Below, in pieces: positions 52,401 through 63,607 of a stretch of 64,000 bases of DNA. Both the position numbers and the translations under genes were made by a program. Each line of letters begins with the position of its first letter. Within the stretch, counting starts at the first letter, position 1. This DNA comes from Bugula neritina (Eukaryota > Bryozoa > Gymnolaemata > Cheilostomatida > Bugulidae): contig OZ037766.1 in the NCBI GenBank assembly GCA_964035545.1, positions 30,551,274-30,615,273 of the forward strand. Reading direction: 5' to 3'. Under the pieces are notes generated by a model that saw only the letters and a program-made list of their open reading frames with translations, was not told the origin of the DNA and searched no databases.

Positions 52401-54941
52401 ATATTATATATAGTGTTATTAACATGTGTTAATAGTTGGCAAACCATGGTTGTAGGTAAAACAATGATAATAGAAGACGTCCATCTTGAATTACTTTCTG
52501 ATAATCAAATTTACATAGAGTTCACTGAGATTGATTCAACTCACTCTGAATCTGTCACTGAAGTGGTTCTGTCATTCAAAGACAAACTGATCGGTAAAGC
52601 TAATATCTCGAGCAACACAAAGTAAGAAAATCAGTTATTTTTAATTCTTTATTACATAACAGAATGTGTTGTAAAATTAAATGATACTTGAGTTTATTTT
52701 AATCACGTTTTTATATTATTTGTGATTTTCAGTAAAACTGTGGAAACTTTTCCGGAAACATCAAAAAGCAGTTCCTACTCTAGACTAAAGTATACGATTA
52801 TTGTACAATTCTTACGGTTTGAGGGCCAACCAATAACTCTATCAACAAATTATTGGCATACTGTAAAGTTGGAGTTGTTGGGTGCCAGTAAAGATATCGG
52901 CTGGAGCAGCATCTATCAAGTCTTCTATCAAGATGAGTCAGCTATTGAAGGTCAGTATTCACTTTGGTTTATCTCCTATATTGTTATTGAATAATAAATA
53001 AAATTAATAATAGTAACAAGCTTATTGTATAACTTTACCTCCAGAAAGTTTCGCTTTTTGGCTTTATTTTTCAATTCCAAAAGCTAGTCAAAATAAACCA
53101 TTTACACCCCGTCATTGCAGTGAACATTCATTGTTATATGACTTCTCACTAACATTTATTTACAGGGGTTAAAGTAGCAATGAGATGTTATTAGCCTAAG
53201 TTTAATCTAAATGGCAAACTTTTCATACTACTACTGCATACTATTTCTACTACTGTTACTATCGCTACTATTGCTACTATTGCTACTATTGCTACTATTG
53301 CTACTATTGCTACTATTGCTACTATTGCTACTATTGCTACTATTGCTACTATTGCTACTATTGCTACTATTGCTACTATTGCTACTATTGCTACTATTGC
53401 TACTATTGCTACTATTGCTACTATTGCTACTGCTACTGCTACTGCTACTAAGACTATACAGCTGCTGTACTATAATAATATGCTAATGCAAAAACTATTA
53501 GTATTGTTTTTGTTGTTACTACTGCTACTATTATTACAACTTTTATTACACCATAAAGCAATACATCAGCTCCACTTTATCTTTTAGCTAAATACAAACC
53601 CACAAATGAAACAGAATTAAACTCCACCACCATAGATCTTTCTAAAGCTGGGCTGCGAAATGTTAAAACCACTCCTTCAGAAAACTTGTGGGCAGTGCCA
53701 AAACCTTACATTCTTGTAACTCTTGCATCTTTGCTGCTAGTCAATGTAAGTCAAACACTAACCAGTGTATCTGCATGTAAATTATTATTTAACAAATCTA
53801 AATTTTTACTTGTTTAACTGAGTTAAATTTACAAACCAGGCATGTCTGATTGTTTTGTATTAAAATATATAACTCAAATAACATAGTCTTAACTTTCAGA
53901 TTTATTACAGATCTTTCGTTGTTTTTTTAGATTGCAATGATAGTTGTGGGATATTTTATAAAAATAAAGTTTGTTTATTCATTGTTTGGGCCAACCCAGT
54001 CAACTAAATTCCCGGAAGAGAATGATAAGGATATTTTCATAGCTGGATATCACTCAAAGCCGGCTTTTAGTTTTAATCAAAAACATACATCAGTCAACCA
54101 ATATGATGGGTATTATGATGTCGAGGATGTTTCAACCAGCAAACCTAGAACAAGTACTCTAAAAAGATTTAGCAATATGAGCAAGAAGCAAAAATGGGAT
54201 AAGAAAAACTCATTTTCTACAAGCAGTCGCAAGTGGAAAGATATATCTAGACGCATTATAAATCAGAGAAGATTATCTGCAATTGATGAAAAAGATAAAT
54301 ATTCAACAGAGCACCAAAATAAGCCACTTGATGACCAAAATTATTATTCACAGGCTGGTTATTATAGTGACATAACAGCTTTAGACAACATTCCAAAAAA
54401 AAGAAGAGCAAATTCAAAGAAATTAAAAAATCGCTGGAAAAATTTCACTAAAAGGAAGTTGCCGCAAATACTTAGTATAGGAGACAAAAGACAGTCTAAC
54501 CAGTATGATGTCATTGGCTATTCGGAAAATGTAGTCGATATGGTTGAAACCAAAACTGCAGAAATGTTAGCAAAAAACAACAGATTAGCTGAAACAGCTG
54601 AAGTAACAAAGATAACCATACCTGAGCCAATTGTAGGAGAAGGTAAAGTTGTACAAGCAGACTATTATGATTATACAGAGGAATCTAATGCACCTGTACA
54701 TAATGATGATGATGCCTTAGCAATAATGGCTGAATACAACAACCAGTTTAGTAAGAGTGATCAATCAGTATCTGAGAAAAAGAAGCCACCAATTCAAAAC
54801 AAAAATCCTGAGAAAGCCTCAAAAGCAAAGAAAGCTAATAAAAAAAAAGGGATGACTAACCCTACAAAAGTTGGTCAGTCACGCAACAAAACCAAAAAAC
54901 AAAACTCTAAAAATATAAATACTACAAACAAGTTCAAATAA
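44343..54941 (+). CDS. Receptor C: kinase-less EGFR/InR-like receptor with long basic tail
   Basis: Nineteen exons: 44343-44421, 44859-45215, 45515-45634, 45854-46038, 46424-46589, 46799-47038, 47820-48062, 48387-48602, 48683-48946, 49123-49326, 49625-49823, 49948-50368, 50883-51016, 51609-51784, 52033-52167, 52456-52621, 52733-52950, 53588-53745, 53931-54941. They total 4692 nt, or 1563 aa. Exon sizes match gene B except exon 3 (one codon longer) and the tail exon. Layout: signal peptide 1-23 (MNLNVIKCYVVFCGISFL); L1 27-185; CR1 186-302; two galactose-binding-like modules 303-623; end of CR1 to 691; L2 692-820; CR2 to about 945; FN3-like modules to 1046 and 1174; TM around 1208-1238 ([20 protein letters not shown]); tail of about 330 aa, Lys-rich, with Tyr motifs DGYYDVEDV, GYYSDITAL and DYYDYTEES. 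Closest relative of B. No kinase domain; the tail may bind adaptors or nucleic acid, which is speculative. Confidence 0.88.
49380..49454. repeat. (TA)n microsatellite in receptor C intron 10
   Basis: TA/TGTA repeats in the intron between the last CR1 exon and the first L2 exon. The same intron of gene B has no such array. Confidence 0.9.
50541..50617 (-). mobile_element. tRNA-derived SINE, copy 3, in receptor C intron 12
   Basis: On the minus strand it carries GTAGTCCCCATGGTGTAATG as box A and GGGTTCGATTCCCAGTGGGG as box B, with the tail CAATTATTTTTC. It is flanked by ACAAACT direct repeats (before 50541 and near 50627), a likely target-site duplication. The anticodon arm is shortened, so it is not a working tRNA. 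Confidence 0.7.
51841..51962. repeat. CA-rich degenerate repeat in receptor C intron 14
   Basis: ACACACATTTACAC-type units. Gene B has a related ACACAAACAC stretch at 40062-40140 in the same intron, so the repeat predates the B/C split. Confidence 0.75.
52324..52411. repeat. (TATTA)n microsatellite in receptor C intron 15
   Basis: About seventeen pentanucleotide units. The open frame across it (IILYYIILY) is an artefact. Confidence 0.9.
53245..53450. repeat. 9-bp (GCTACTATT)n array in receptor C intron 17
   Basis: Some twenty near-perfect units just before the transmembrane exon. Gene B has only scattered GCTGCTATCACTGCTACT at 41135-41160 in the corresponding intron. The poly-Leu open frame is not protein. 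Confidence 0.95.
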
Positions 54942-55935
54942 GCTGTTTAAAAAATAACTTGTTTAAATACTAGTATTTGTATTTTCTTCAAAAAATATGC
55001 AGTTGTAACTTTTGCATTACTCAACTCTATATAATGTTACACTATGTATTGTTTTGCTTTATAGCTTCTTCCAAACAGACTTGGTATTGATAATAAAACG
55101 TGAGTAAATAAAACTGGAAGATATATATAATGTAGATATGATTCAGAATTATACACATCTTCATCTTTGGGGTCAAAAGTAATATTCATAAATTTTCTTT
55201 TTGTGTGTTTCAGGTGATGCACTTCGCCTGGTTTTTAACTTATTAAATTAATTTATTAGGAGAAAAACCTTGCAATTTTAAGTTGTATCTAGTTTAGAAT
55301 AGCATTCCAAATGAACTATTTTATGGTGCATATAAATGTTAAAACTTATAACTGTAATTATGATCAAAATTATAATTTTCCTACAAAATTTCTAGTTAAT
55401 TTATTTTAGGTTTGCTATGCAGTAGCTTACAAAAACACAGTTTAATAATTTAAGACTTAATATCTATATTGATTAAAAATATGTATCAAAGCTTTTGTTT
55501 CAATTTATTTTTGTGCAGTTTGTCTAAAAATTATATCTTGCTTATTTATTTTCATCAAGATAGTATGTTAACTTCCTTGCACTTTGACACTCTTCAGTTA
55601 CATATAAGTTCATCTTTGAATATATCTATAGTCAAATAGTTTTCAAAAATTCTTTTTTAATTTGGCTTAACTAGTGTGATTCAAATATAGACTATAGAGT
55701 GCTCTGAATTTGAGAAAATATTTTATTCAAGCAAAAATAATAGTAAAAGTGGCACAAAACAAATGAATTAAATTGAAACAGTGACAAAAAAATCTAATAA
55801 GATGGTTGTGTGGTGATTTAACTATAATACCTCATGATGTCAAGCTTTATAACTAACTGAAAAATCATGTTTGGCCTGTTTGCTTGCATTTCTATAAGCG
55901 TATTTTTGCTGTTGTCTTTTATGACAAGCAAATTT
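54942..55935. other. Convergent C-D intergenic region
   Basis: Genes C (+) and D (-) end tail to tail, with about 1 kb between stop codons. It holds both 3' UTRs: AATAAA at 55092-55097 (+, 151 nt after the C stop) and TTTATT at 55722-55727 (AATAAA on -, 209 nt after the D stop). No gene seen. Confidence 0.55.
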
Positions 55936-58900
55936 TTAATGTAGTGTATGAGATGAGCGAAGCTGTAATCTGCTTGTTATCCGACAGTCTTCTTTACCCG
56001 TTGCTGAGTTGATCACAGATGGTGAAATATTTATTCTGTTTTGTAATGATCTTGCAGCAACTGGGTTAATGCCACGATACAGGCTTGGTATTAGAGATTT
56101 TCTCTTTCTAATTGTTCTTGGTTCTGTTGCTTTTTCTTTTTTGGTTAAGCAATATCCAATACATATAGTGACCAACTAAAAATAGAAATTCATCAGTAAC
56201 ATATATGACGATGGATTGAAATGTGACCTTATATATTTCTAAATTTTAATTTTGAACTATATTTTGCTTTAAATACAAAATTTAAACATTTTAATAAATT
56301 TTTATCATAAAACATATATCAACTTTGAAAAATATCTTTAGTATAGCCTACTATAGTTTTTATTCAAACTAAAAATAATTCTTTAGAAAAACTGTTTTTT
56401 AACAATTTTCTTGAAATAAAATAAAATTCGTGTACAAAGTCTAAAAATAATCTTGAGTCAAAAATGATACTATCAAAAAATATTAATTTTAAAACAAGAG
56501 AAATTTATAAGAATAAATGAGATAAAATATATATAACGATCTATAATGTCAAATGACAAACTTACCACAATTGACAGCACACAAATGACAGCTAATAGAA
56601 TTGCAGTCAGTAAAGCAGGTTCTGGTTCACTTAAAGATTTAGAAATGATAGGTGTACTTATAGCTGTCACCGAAGGGTCAAGCTTCCTATTTGTAATTCT
56701 GCCAGTTTGTATTCCTTTAAGCAAAAAATAAGAACTAAAATAGTAGCAATCAGGAAATATCTTTGCAGGGTATTTGCAACTTGAGAAATATAAATATCAT
56801 TTACTAACAAAAAAGCTATCTCTATTACTTTTGAACAAATTGGTGAAAAAGCACCTTGTTTTTGTAATTCTAAAAGCTAAAGTAAGTTTACCTGCAATAC
56901 TCAGGTGAACGGGTGGATACCAGGACATAAGTCCATGAGATGAGGTATTCACTAAAAGTACTACACTGTACAACTCATCTTTTTTGAGTCTATAAATTCG
57001 CAATCTTAAGTCTGTCACTCTAGTTTCTGGAAAAAATCGATATAAAATTATTTATGTTGTGCTGATAGTTAAAAGCAGTGCAAATTAGTGTTTGCATGTA
57101 TATATGTATCATAGCTAATGTATTTGAATGCTCATAGCTGCAACGACTACACGTATAAAATCACAAGATCCAAGACAAATGAGTGCAGCCATTAGGGTTA
57201 TTGAGTGTAGTGGTTTGGGGTTAATGAGTGTAGTGGTTTGGGGTTAATGAGTGCAGTGGTTTTGGGGTTAATGAGTGTAGTGGTTTTGGAGTTAATGAGT
57301 GTAGTTGTTTGAAGCTAATGAGTGTAGTGATTTGGGGTTAATGAGTGCAGTTGTTTAAGGTCAATGAGTGTAGTTATTTGGGGTTAATAAGTGCAACGGT
57401 TTAGGGTTAATGAGTGTAGTAGTTTTGGGGTTAATTAGTGCAATGGTTTAGGGTTAATGAGTGTAGTGGTTTGGGGTTAATGAGTGTAGTAGTTTGTAGT
57501 TGGGAGTTTAGAGTTTGGACTATGATGCGCATGCACATACTTTTTGCAATTCCCTACTTAATCACTACGCAGTACAGTAAGTATGCGTATGCTATAAGTG
57601 GTTTCTTTAAAGTATAGATTTAAGATAACTTTCTATAACTACAATTTCCACCTGTATTATTCTGAAGTCAAAAGTAGGCTTGAATGAACACAACTAGAAC
57701 ACTTTACCAGCTGCTTGTTTATGCACCCAATATTGTTTCTTATCAAATTTTCTTATGTACAGAATAAAGTTTTCCACGACTTTGATTGATTTGGGAGCAC
57801 TTTCATCAAACTCCAGTGCCCACAATAGTAAACCTTTTCCATCGTAGGTAAGGTTGAGGGAATACAATGGGTTTTGCTTTTGCCTATCAACACACAAGGT
57901 TAGTTTAGCATGTGTTATTTGCACTTGTTTTTCTTGCTAAGATTTTTTAGCTTCTTGAAATGTTTTTTTCTAAAATTTCAACAGTAATTAGAGTTGTTGG
58001 TGAAATGATCTATTGAAGCATTCCTATTAAAACCATGATTTCCAGCATTTATTTTGTTTTAATTAATTATTTTTACCAACAATACATTTCAGCATTGACG
58101 ACTTCTTTATTTACTGTTTATTGCGATTCTACAGATTACTATTTTCTTCTATTCCGCCCCATGTGAATCTACATATGCATAAGATAAGTTACCACACCAA
58201 TATAACTTTATAGGCAAAGAATGCAAAATTGTCTGCGTAACAAATCACTATATAAACTTATTAGTTACGCAGTTTATAAATTGCTTTATACAGATCAGTT
58301 TTATTTGAACCCAACATGATAGAATAATTACAAAATAATTATAATCATATAGGACCTCCTATATATCAGGACTCACTAAACAATCAGACTAAGCTCTAGT
58401 AGAAAGTGTAGAACTTAGCACTACCTATAGTGCTGTACATGATTACATCTGTATGCAAACATTATTTTAATTTTTTTGCAAATAAAAAGTACTATATACA
58501 TATAATTATTAGTGCCTGTGTAAAGTTCGCTTAGTTATTATAGAAGTAATAAACTTACTGAATAGTACAACCATTAGGTACACAGGCTAAACATATCTTG
58601 TTGATACTATTTGGTACAGTGTTGTCTGGACAAGTCTGGACACATCTATTTCTTAATCTGTAGTTCCTACACTGGTTACACTCTGTGTCCAACTGAAACA
58701 AGTAAATATCCTTGAACATATTTCATACCAAATGAAGAACCTATATAGCTCAAATAGAATATACTGTATAACAGTTTTCTAATACAATAATTACACTGGT
58801 TACACTCCGTGTCTGATTGAAACAGAGAAAACTGAGTAAGCTATAACATCATTATACTCAATGTAAACAGTACTAAATTTCATTATCAATAAAGCAACGA

Positions 58901-61900
58901 GAAATTAATTTTAAATGAAAACTAACAAGAATAATAGACAAGGTTAAACAAATAAAAGTAAAAAATGTTTTACTTTTAAAACTGATAATGCTATATATGA
59001 GGTGAAAACAAAAATTTAATTTTTTAACTTCATGTTCATTTTCTGAACAAAACTTTTATTTGTATTAGAGCTGCATCATAGTTATTATTATTACACTTTA
59101 TCAAATTTTATTTCAAGCATTAAAAAACTTAAATTTTAATAAGCTACATTTTATTTTTTACAGTGTGAGTTTACTGTAGATCGATTTCAACCCAATTTGT
59201 TATTAAGGGAGTAAAAATGAACAAAACAAATTACTTAATTAATACACATTTTACACATATCAAACATATGTTAGAAATCAATATGCATATATGAAAGCTT
59301 TCAAATTAAATGTCCTTTTTTTGTGCTTTAAAATTCTAATAGTGAGAAGCTGACTTACACTACCAAAGCAGCCTCCCACACACTGACTGTGACAGCTGAT
59401 ACATTTTTTCATTTTCACATGAAGATAGTGTGGTGGGTTGCAACTGGAAACACACATGTTGTCCAACTGATAGCCTTGTTTGCACATCTTACAAGTTGAA
59501 TAAGAGCGTGGGGGACATCTGTAGCACCCGTGATTCTCATCTTGACATCCCAACTGACAATTTGAGTTGCACAGCAGCTTTTCATCATCTAAAATATTTG
59601 TAAGAACTTAGAATTTACTTATGAATATACTACACAGTGCAATGTAGTTATATACTAGAGCAGGGGTGGGCAACTTCTTTTGCATGAGAGCCAAGTTCAA
59701 AGGTCATCCAAAACAAAGAGCCACAGGATTGTGCATGTATTAAATTTCATTGTAATAAATAATTTGTCACGGTGCTAATCAGAATGCAGATGAAATTTTT
59801 TATTTATCTTATGCATTAAAAGGGCTACTGGAGAATGGGACAAGGGCCACAGGTAGCCCTGGGGTCTCCAGTTGCACACCCCTGCATGGTAGAGTACTTA
59901 TTATAGAATAGAAATATTCCAGAGAGTGATTTAAAGCACAAACACACTACATAGTGCAATATAGCATAATATAGAAATATTATACATTAGTGTAATAAAA
60001 CATGCAAATATTATACTAAAAAGTGTAGTGAAATATTATGACATAGAAGTATACTATGTTGTAATATAGCATCAAATATAATATTATTACAGTACAGAGA
60101 TAACTACCTGCACATGTGTCCTCGTTGACAGTTATTCTGCTAGATCTTGTAGCTGTAACATGCTTCAAAAAAGTAGCAATTTCAGCTGTCTTCGAAGTAC
60201 AAAACTTGTTTATATTTAGCAATACAGGACCAGAAACATGTTCTAGCTTTTTCAATCCAAGATATGTTGTGTGGTATACATCAATTACTAGCACAAAATT
60301 TCTATAAACAAAAATAAATTCACTTTTTAGAAGAATAATACAGGTTTTAGTTGTTTGAAAGCTGAGCATTATTTTGATAATGCTGAAAAAATAGTAAAGG
60401 TGGACCAGTAGGAATAAAAAATAATTAAAATTTCATCTCAAAAAGCAATTAAAAATTTTAAAATTCATAGTTTTTAGTCTGTCATAAAGCTATTTAGAAC
60501 AAACATTTTTGTTTTTATGAATACATATCTTACAGACACACAACAATGTAGCCTTTATTTTATTTCAACTTTAAATGCATTACAGATACATAACAAAATG
60601 TTCATAATGTCATGTTACTTGTTTGATGGGAAGCATGAGCTTGTAATTGCAACTATACATTCAAAGGTTGTAATTTGGTAACTGATTTTCAAAATTAAAG
60701 ATGCTCTTTTTTTTATTTGCTGTTGACATAGAAGCTTTAGGCAGTTATTGATGGTGCAATGTGAATAACTCATAACATTAATATGTCATAATAATTCTAT
60801 AAGTTGTAATAAAATACTGTGGGGTGTATACTAATGTCTTTAAGCTTTATATAATTATAATGATCAAACTAGACAAATTTTCAGCACATAAAATACTACC
60901 ATGTTTAGCACATAAAATACTGTAAGGTTTAGTACATAAAATACTGTAATGTTTAGTACATAAAACACTGTATAATGTCTAGCACACAAAATACTACAAT
61001 GTTTAGCATATGAAATACTGCAATGCTTAGCATATGAAATACTGCAATGCTTAGCATATGAAATACTGCAATGGTTAGCACATAAAATACTGTAATGTTT
61101 TATATAGTACATACCCTCGACATAATAAAGAAAAAACCGCACTGTTGTCACATATAGAATGAGATCTCCAGTTTCCTTCTCCACCAACAGTCTCCAAGTT
61201 TCCAAAGAACCTAGAGATATTTACAGTGTCAGGTTGAGTGAACCTCATTACCACCGCCCCAGATACGTACTGAATTCGCTGTGTTACTCGCTCTATTTCT
61301 TCATCGGTAGCTTCTGCAAACAGTCGTAAAAATAGCTTACTCAAATAAGTTTATAATTATATAAAATAATATGGCAATTGCATGTAAATAGCTGAGCTGT
61401 TTTAATTACCTAATCATTATGATAGCACAGAAGCCAAAATATTATTTGAATTTTTATCTTTTACTTTTTTAAACGGCATGACTTTTTTAATTTTAAAATT
61501 TGTAAAAATTTAAAAAGGTCAACATTGCTTACCATCACCGTTCACTATTATATGACCTTTAATGTGTGTGCAGCCTTTATCCATTTCATATATAGGGCTA
61601 TTTGACTCAAACACCTTCTGGGAATTGCACCAATATTCTAAACTCTTTTCACTTTTGATGCATTTCCTGTTTATATCTGGTGTATTTTCTTCAGAGCATG
61701 ACACAACGCAGGCGCCATTTTCCTCAAAATATCCAACTAAAATTTAGTAGTCACAATAATAGTGTTGTATATAAAATGGCTGGCTATTCTTATTTCTGAT
61801 TAAACTTTTGTTTCGATTAGCTACATACGTTGGCATGCTTATTAGAAAAGGTTTATATTGAGAAGGTTTACAAAACGAAAATAGAAGCTGAATTTAATAC

Positions 61901-63607
61901 AAGTATATCTGAATATTCATTATAGTATATTGCTTCGTTGATTTTGTTCCCCTATATTCAATAAAACTCAGTTGGTTATAGTCACCATCCCTGAGAAAAA
62001 ACCTAATAAAATGGCTTTTTCAAACTAGCTAAACACTCTTTTGACAAACAAGCAGTTATGACCAAATGCTCTTTCTAACATCACTGATGACCGTTACTAT
62101 AAGAGATAGCGCAACTGACGCTGTGTTTACTAAGCCAATGATTTAACCACTGAACCAAGGCAGCTCCTAATAAACCAACATGTAAAGTGCATATAATTAA
62201 ATTTATATAATTTATTATAGAAGAGTTTAGCTATTTCACCTCTTTTTTCATCATACTCATACACCTCAACTTCAGTAAACCGAAACTTGATGTTGAGATT
62301 ATGAGTGTAGACTGTGAGTTGGTATATGAGTGGGTATCTCTCCTTTCCTCGTCTATCCTTGCAGGAAACATAAAACTCTCGATACTTAGGTGTTTGCCAT
62401 ACGTCTCTACATAACTCCCAGTCCCCTGAGTAGTTTGCAGGATGCTTTGATGAAACAGATGCATGGGTATAAACTGTGAATGGTTGGAATGTTGTCTCAA
62501 TAACTGAAAAATAATAGTTCTATGAAAAAAATATAAAAGTAGTAAAAAAACATTATATTTAGTGATAGCTAGAAATATGAAAGTTATTAGAAGAATTAAT
62601 ACTTAAAAAATATATTCATATAATTAATTTTTTATGGCAGTGAGGGCTGGGTGACTTATGACTCAATATGTACATAAAGAAATACATTATGAGGGTGTAG
62701 TTTAGCATGGCAGAATTATCCCCTCTTTGACATAGTTTAATAGCTCTCCCAATATTCAGATGAGTGGTTAATAGATATTTAGTAGACACATAGCAGGCTT
62801 TTTATAGACACCATGTGACACCTATTAGATAACCTGGAGACACATTGTAGACACCATGTAAACACCCTGTAGACACCTAGTAGATACATTATAGTAAATA
62901 CCCTGTATCAAGACACCTTATAGTAGACACACTGTAGACACATTGCAAACACCTTATAGTAGATACCCTGTAGACACCTTATAATAGACACCCTATAGAC
63001 ACATTATAGTAGACACCCTGTAGACACCTTGTAGACACCCTGTAGACACATTGTAAATACATTATATTAGACACCCTGTAGACACCTTATAGTAGATACC
63101 CTGTAGACACCTTATAGTAGATACCCTGTAGACACCCTGTAAACACCTAGTAGACACCCTGTAGACACATTGTAGACACCTTATATTAGATACCCTGTAG
63201 ACACCTAGTAGACACCCTGTAGGCAGCCTGTAGACACCTTATATTAGACACCTTTCAAATTAGTATTTTAATCAGAGTTCTTTCTTCTGTAGACTAGCAA
63301 CTCTTTAACTTTAAAAAATTCATTGCTGCATCAGTTGTTAATCACTATTTTTTCTATAAGTTTAAAACCGATAAAGAAAACTAAAACCTACGGCACAGTT
63401 GGTTTCCGCAGTCTTTTGGAAGGACAAAGACAATATGGGAAAGTCTGAGTAGTTTTTGCTGCATTAGCTTTATTGTAATCCAAGACCATTTCTCTAGGTT
63501 GTTGAATGCTGGGCCATCAGTTACTCTATCCGTTAAAAGACTGAAACTCTGTGCTTGCAACGTATCTTCAGCAAAGACCTTCAACCCATAAGCTTTGTTT
63601 ATAACTC
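55936..63607 (-). CDS. Receptor D (3' part): inverted paralog lacking one FN3-like module
   Basis: Partial gene; the 5' half lies beyond the right edge. Eleven exons seen (high to low): 63607-63392, 62503-62240, 61736-61533, 61313-61115, 60301-60108, 59588-59359, 58692-58559, 57883-57708, 57026-56892, 56714-56566, 56175-55936. They total 2141 nt, or 713 codons including the stop, starting in phase 1. In order: second galactose-binding-like module (two exons, ending FRFTEVEVYEYDEKRG), end of CR1 (GCTHIKGHIIVNGDG), L2 (two exons), CR2 ([34 protein letters not shown]), one FN3-like module, TM (ALLTAILLAVICVLSIVLVT) and a tail of about 75 aa. The two exons for the second FN3-like module are missing, and the 177-bp intron leaves no room for them. 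The CR1 end has lost two cysteines (CIKSEKSLEYWC against CVKCEGACKKWC in A). The intron in the L2/CR2 junction is kept as in A. Confidence 0.85.
57194..57495. repeat. Minisatellite (GGGTTAATGAGTGTAGTGGTTT) in receptor D intron
   Basis: About fourteen units of 22-23 bp with G/T variants, lying between the two exons of the D FN3-like module. Confidence 0.9.
58791..58816 (-). pseudogene. Relic fragment of a CR2 exon inside receptor D
   Basis: The minus strand reads TCAGACACGGAGTGTAACCA followed by GTGTAA, matching the first 24 bases of the CR2 exon of genes B and C (39191, 50883). It is preceded by CTGTTTCAA where a working acceptor has TTTCAG. It is 99 bp upstream of the intact D exon 58692-58559, which begins differently (TTGGACACAGAG). 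A dead partial exon duplication. Confidence 0.7.
59661..59884. mobile_element. hAT-like non-autonomous element (MITE)
   Basis: Left end CAGGGGTGGGCAACT and right end AGTTGCACACCCCTG form 15-bp terminal inverted repeats with one mismatch, a pattern typical of hAT (Charlie-like) elements. The 224-bp interior has GAGCC/GGGCCAC motifs and no coding capacity. A clean 8-bp target duplication is not visible. Located in the receptor D intron between the exons at 60108 and 59588. Confidence 0.7.
60885..61095. repeat. 24-bp minisatellite (TTAGCACATAAAATACTGTAATGT)
   Basis: About nine units with GTAC/GCAT variants in a receptor D intron, ending about 20 bp from the splice donor of the first L2 exon. 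Confidence 0.9.
61962..62168 (-). mobile_element. tRNA-derived SINE, copy 2 of the family at 3640
   Basis: On the minus strand it starts GGAGCTGCCTTGGTTCAGTGG, a tRNA-like head. Its body aligns with 3640-3800 (AGCATTTGGTCATAACTGCT, CAGGGATGGTGACTATAACC). Sits in a receptor D intron, same orientation as the gene. Confidence 0.6.
62784..63255. repeat. 12/25-bp minisatellite (TGTAGACACCCTGTAGACACC) in receptor D intron
   Basis: Higher-order repeat of TGTAGACACC and TTATAGTAGATACCC units over about 470 bp, between the two exons of the second galactose-binding-like module. Confidence 0.9.

Noticed and set aside
53211-53486. Poly-Leu open frame
   Set aside because: Translation of the 9-bp intronic array.
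56797-57018. Hidden FN3-2 exons in receptor D
   Set aside because: Only 177 bp of intron lies before the TM exon and none of it matches exons 17-18 of gene A.
57194-57495. CRISPR-like array
   Set aside because: Units are contiguous without spacers and lie in an animal intron; a minisatellite.
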